Both the position numbers and the translations under genes were made by a program. From Betaproteobacteria bacterium (GTDB taxonomy: Bacteria; Pseudomonadota; Gammaproteobacteria; Burkholderiales; Casimicrobiaceae), in contig PLYG01000094.1 in NCBI GenBank assembly GCA_003153335.1, forward strand, positions 1 through 16,663: a stretch of DNA of 16,663 nucleotides, given 5' to 3'. Positions within the stretch are counted from its first letter, which is position 1, and each line of letters opens with the position of its first letter. The notes beneath the pieces were generated by a model. That model saw nothing but the letters and a program-made list of their open reading frames with translations. It was not told where the DNA came from and did not search any database. Positions 14,805-16,663 of the stretch are shown here, one piece after another.

Positions 14805-15269
14805 ATGCCAACCTTCGTTTACATGACCCGGTGCGATGGGTGCGGGCATTGCGTCGATATTTGCCCGTCCGACATCATGCACATCGATAAGATCACTCGG
14901 CGGGCCTACAACATCGAGCCGAACATGTGCTGGGAGTGCTACTCCTGCGTGAAGGCCTGCCCGCAGAACGCCATCGATGTTCGCGGCTATGCCGACTTTG
15001 CCCCACTGGGACACAGTGTCCGGGTGCTTCGGGAAGAGGCCAAGGCGACCATTTCGTGGCGGCTAAAGTTCCGGGATGGCCGCGAGAAGAACTTCGAGTC
15101 CCCGATCCGGACGACGCCCTGGGGATCGATCAAGGGGCCGGCCGAGTACGATGCGCCCCGCCCGGAGGATTTCACCAAGCAGGAACTCGCACACGAACCG
15201 GACGCGCTCAAGATAGGCGGGGGATTGCCCGCGTTGCGTCCGGACCAACTCAAGCAGGGGGTTGTCTGA
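14805..15269 (+). CDS. aprB: Adenylylsulfate reductase beta subunit AprB
   Basis: AprB is the iron-sulfur subunit of dissimilatory APS reductase in the cytoplasm, moving electrons between the FAD of AprA and the membrane partner. The product (154 aa, usual length) has two [4Fe-4S] motifs: CDGCGHCVDICP (C10, C13, C16, C20) and CWECYSCVKACP (C42, C45, C48, C52). W43 lies in the position of the tryptophan described as an electron-transfer residue in the archaeal enzyme. The C-terminal tail (about 95-154) is the arm expected to wrap AprA. CAGGACCGCC precedes the ATG. The stop codon overlaps the aprA start by one base (TGATG), which indicates coupled translation. Confidence 0.96.
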   Translation: MPTFVYMTRCDGCGHCVDICPSDIMHIDKITRRAYNIEPNMCWECYSCVKACPQNAIDVRGYADFAPLGHSVRVLREEAKATISWRLKFRDGREKNFESPIRTTPWGSIKGPAEYDAPRPEDFTKQELAHEPDALKIGGGLPALRPDQLKQGVV

Positions 15270-16663
15270 TGGGTCTCTTTGGAGGCAGGAAAACAGTATT
15301 CGTTGACGCGGATATCCTCGTCATCGGCGGCGGCATGGCCGGCTGCGGAGCGACCTACGAGTCCCGCTACTGGGGACGCGACCTGAAGATCGTCTGCGTC
15401 GAGAAAGCGAACATCGAGCGCAGCGGCGCGGTCGCCCAGGGCCTCTACGCCATCAACTGCTACATGGGCATGCAATGGGGCGAGAACCAGCCCGAGGACC
15501 ATGTCCGCTATGCCCGCAACGACCTGATGGGCCTGGTGCGCGAAGACCTGTGCTACGACATCGCCCGGCACGTCGATTCCACGGTGCACATGTTCGAGGA
15601 ATGGGGCTTGCCGATCATGAAGGACCCCAAGACCGGAAGGTACCAGCGCGAAGGCAAGTGGCAGATCATGATCCACGGCGAAAGCTACAAGCCGATCGTT
15701 GCTGAAGCGGCGCGCAAGGCCGCGACCGAGGTCTACAACCGGATCATGGTCACCCACCTGCTGATGGACAAGAGCAAGGCCAACCGGGTCGCCGGCGCCG
15801 TCGGATTCAATGTCCGGACGGGTGATTCATATGTGTTCCGCGCGAAGGCCGTCATCGTTGGCGCTGGTGGTGCGTCGCACATCTTCAAGCCGCGTTCCGT
15901 AGGCGAAGGAATGGGTCGGACCTGGTATGCGCCCTGGAGCAGCGGGTCCGCTTACGCGTTGCCGATCCAGGTCGGCGCCAAGATGACGCAAATGGAAAAC
16001 CGCATCGTCCTGACCCGTTTCAAGGACGGCTATGGGCCCGTTGGCGCCTACTTCCTCCATCTGAAGACGTACACGCAGAACGGCAATGGCGAGGAGTACG
16101 AGTCCAAGTGGTACGAGCACACCAAGGAATTGGTGGGCGACTACATCGACAGGCATCCGGTGCCGACCTGCCTCAGGAACCACGCCTTCATCGAGGAGGT
16201 GAAAGCCGGCCGCGGCCCTATCCGAATGGTTACCAAGGAGGCCTTCCAGGATCCCCACAAGGAGACCGTCGGCTGGGAAAACTTCCTGGGCATGACGATC
16301 GGGCAAGCGGTAGTCTGGGCGTCGCAGAACATCGACCCTAAGCACATCAACCCCGAGCTGACCACTTCCGAGCCTTATGTCATGGGCTCTCACGCCACGT
16401 GCTCCGGCGCGTGGGCGAGCGGACCGGATGACTACGCCCCGGCGGAATATCAGTGGGGATACAACCGCATGATGACGGTCGACGGCCTGTTCGGCGCTGG
16501 CGACACCATCGGCGGCACCGCGCACAAATTCTCGTCGGGGTCGTTCACGGAAGGCCGAATCGCAGCCAAGGCGGCTGTCAGGTACGTGAGCGACATGGGA
16601 AAAGACCAGCCTCAGGTCAGTGAACAGGAATATCAGGACCTCGAAAAGTTGATCTTCCAGCCA
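15269..16663 (+). CDS. aprA: Adenylylsulfate reductase alpha subunit AprA (3' end outside window)
   Basis: AprA is the FAD-containing catalytic subunit, which interconverts APS with sulfite and AMP. The first 465 codons are present out of about 620. The FAD-binding motif VIGGGMAGCGA is at 18-28. Regions known from the family follow: RSGAVAQGLYAIN (51-63), VIVGAGGASHIFKPRS, and LTRFKDGYGPVGAYF with R250, the probable counterpart of the substrate-binding arginine. GSHATCSGAWASGP has H375, the probable counterpart of the catalytic histidine. FGAGDTIGGTAHKFSSG, which closes the FAD site, is also intact. AGGGGG precedes the start, which overlaps the aprB stop. With aprM upstream, the oxidative (sulfite to APS) direction is inferred. 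Confidence 0.96.
   Translation, partial: MGLFGGRKTVFVDADILVIGGGMAGCGATYESRYWGRDLKIVCVEKANIERSGAVAQGLYAINCYMGMQWGENQPEDHVRYARNDLMGLVREDLCYDIARHVDSTVHMFEEWGLPIMKDPKTGRYQREGKWQIMIHGESYKPIVAEAARKAATEVYNRIMVTHLLMDKSKANRVAGAVGFNVRTGDSYVFRAKAVIVGAGGASHIFKPRSVGEGMGRTWYAPWSSGSAYALPIQVGAKMTQMENRIVLTRFKDGYGPVGAYFLHLKTYTQNGNGEEYESKWYEHTKELVGDYIDRHPVPTCLRNHAFIEEVKAGRGPIRMVTKEAFQDPHKETVGWENFLGMTIGQAVVWASQNIDPKHINPELTTSEPYVMGSHATCSGAWASGPDDYAPAEYQWGYNRMMTVDGLFGAGDTIGGTAHKFSSGSFTEGRIAAKAAVRYVSDMGKDQPQVSEQEYQDLEKLIFQP

Noticed and set aside
14987..15757. 256-codon minus-strand frame opposite aprB and aprA
   Set aside because: Shadow of two conserved genes in high-GC DNA.
15827..16525. 232-codon minus-strand frame opposite aprA
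   Set aside because: Shadow of aprA with no motifs.

Overview
The window looks like chromosomal DNA of a GC-rich proteobacterium, most probably a betaproteobacterium with the capacity to oxidise sulfur. This is inferred from the aprM-aprB-aprA cluster at the right end, the Pseudomonas/Burkholderiales style of the Rep and ApaH proteins, and a REP-like palindrome typical of beta- and gammaproteobacterial intergenic DNA. No rRNA, tRNA or CRISPR array was seen.

Left part (1-3880, minus strand): a catabolic operon read right to left. It holds an enolase-superfamily enzyme that resembles D-galactarolactone cycloisomerase, then a tripartite TRAP transporter: dctP (periplasmic binding protein), dctQ (small permease) and dctM (large permease, cut by the window edge). 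In front of the enzyme gene lies an operator-like structure: two perfect 11-bp tandem repeats inside a perfect 9-bp inverted repeat. The simplest reading is import and processing of a sugar-acid-derived substrate under a dedicated regulator.

Centre-left (3984-7666): a small SET-domain methyltransferase gene follows the rep helicase gene on the minus strand. A 286-bp divergent gap with a REP-like hairpin separates rep from apaH on the plus strand. apaH is otherwise well conserved but is interrupted by a single in-frame TAA at 7298-7300, where its relatives have tyrosine.

Centre (7764-9920, plus): a secreted 718-residue protein joins a carboxypeptidase-regulatory-like beta domain, one c-type heme site (CIGCH) and a long lyase/beta-propeller-like region.

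Centre-right (9921-13973): a gene-poor zone of decayed fragments. Recognisable pieces are a glutathione S-transferase internal fragment, a frameshifted IS3-family transposase C-terminus, a SRAP (YedK-like) start with its promoter, and a metallophosphoesterase start. Two intact genes sit in this zone: a small Lar-like zinc-ribbon gene and a 505-residue zinc-ribbon/Yip1 membrane protein with an unrecognised soluble C-terminal domain.

Right end (13974-16663, plus): aprM, aprB and aprA (aprA cut by the window edge), encoding a membrane-linked dissimilatory APS reductase. The aprM-type anchor is the version associated with sulfur-oxidising bacteria, in which the enzyme runs toward APS (sulfite + AMP) and passes electrons to the membrane.
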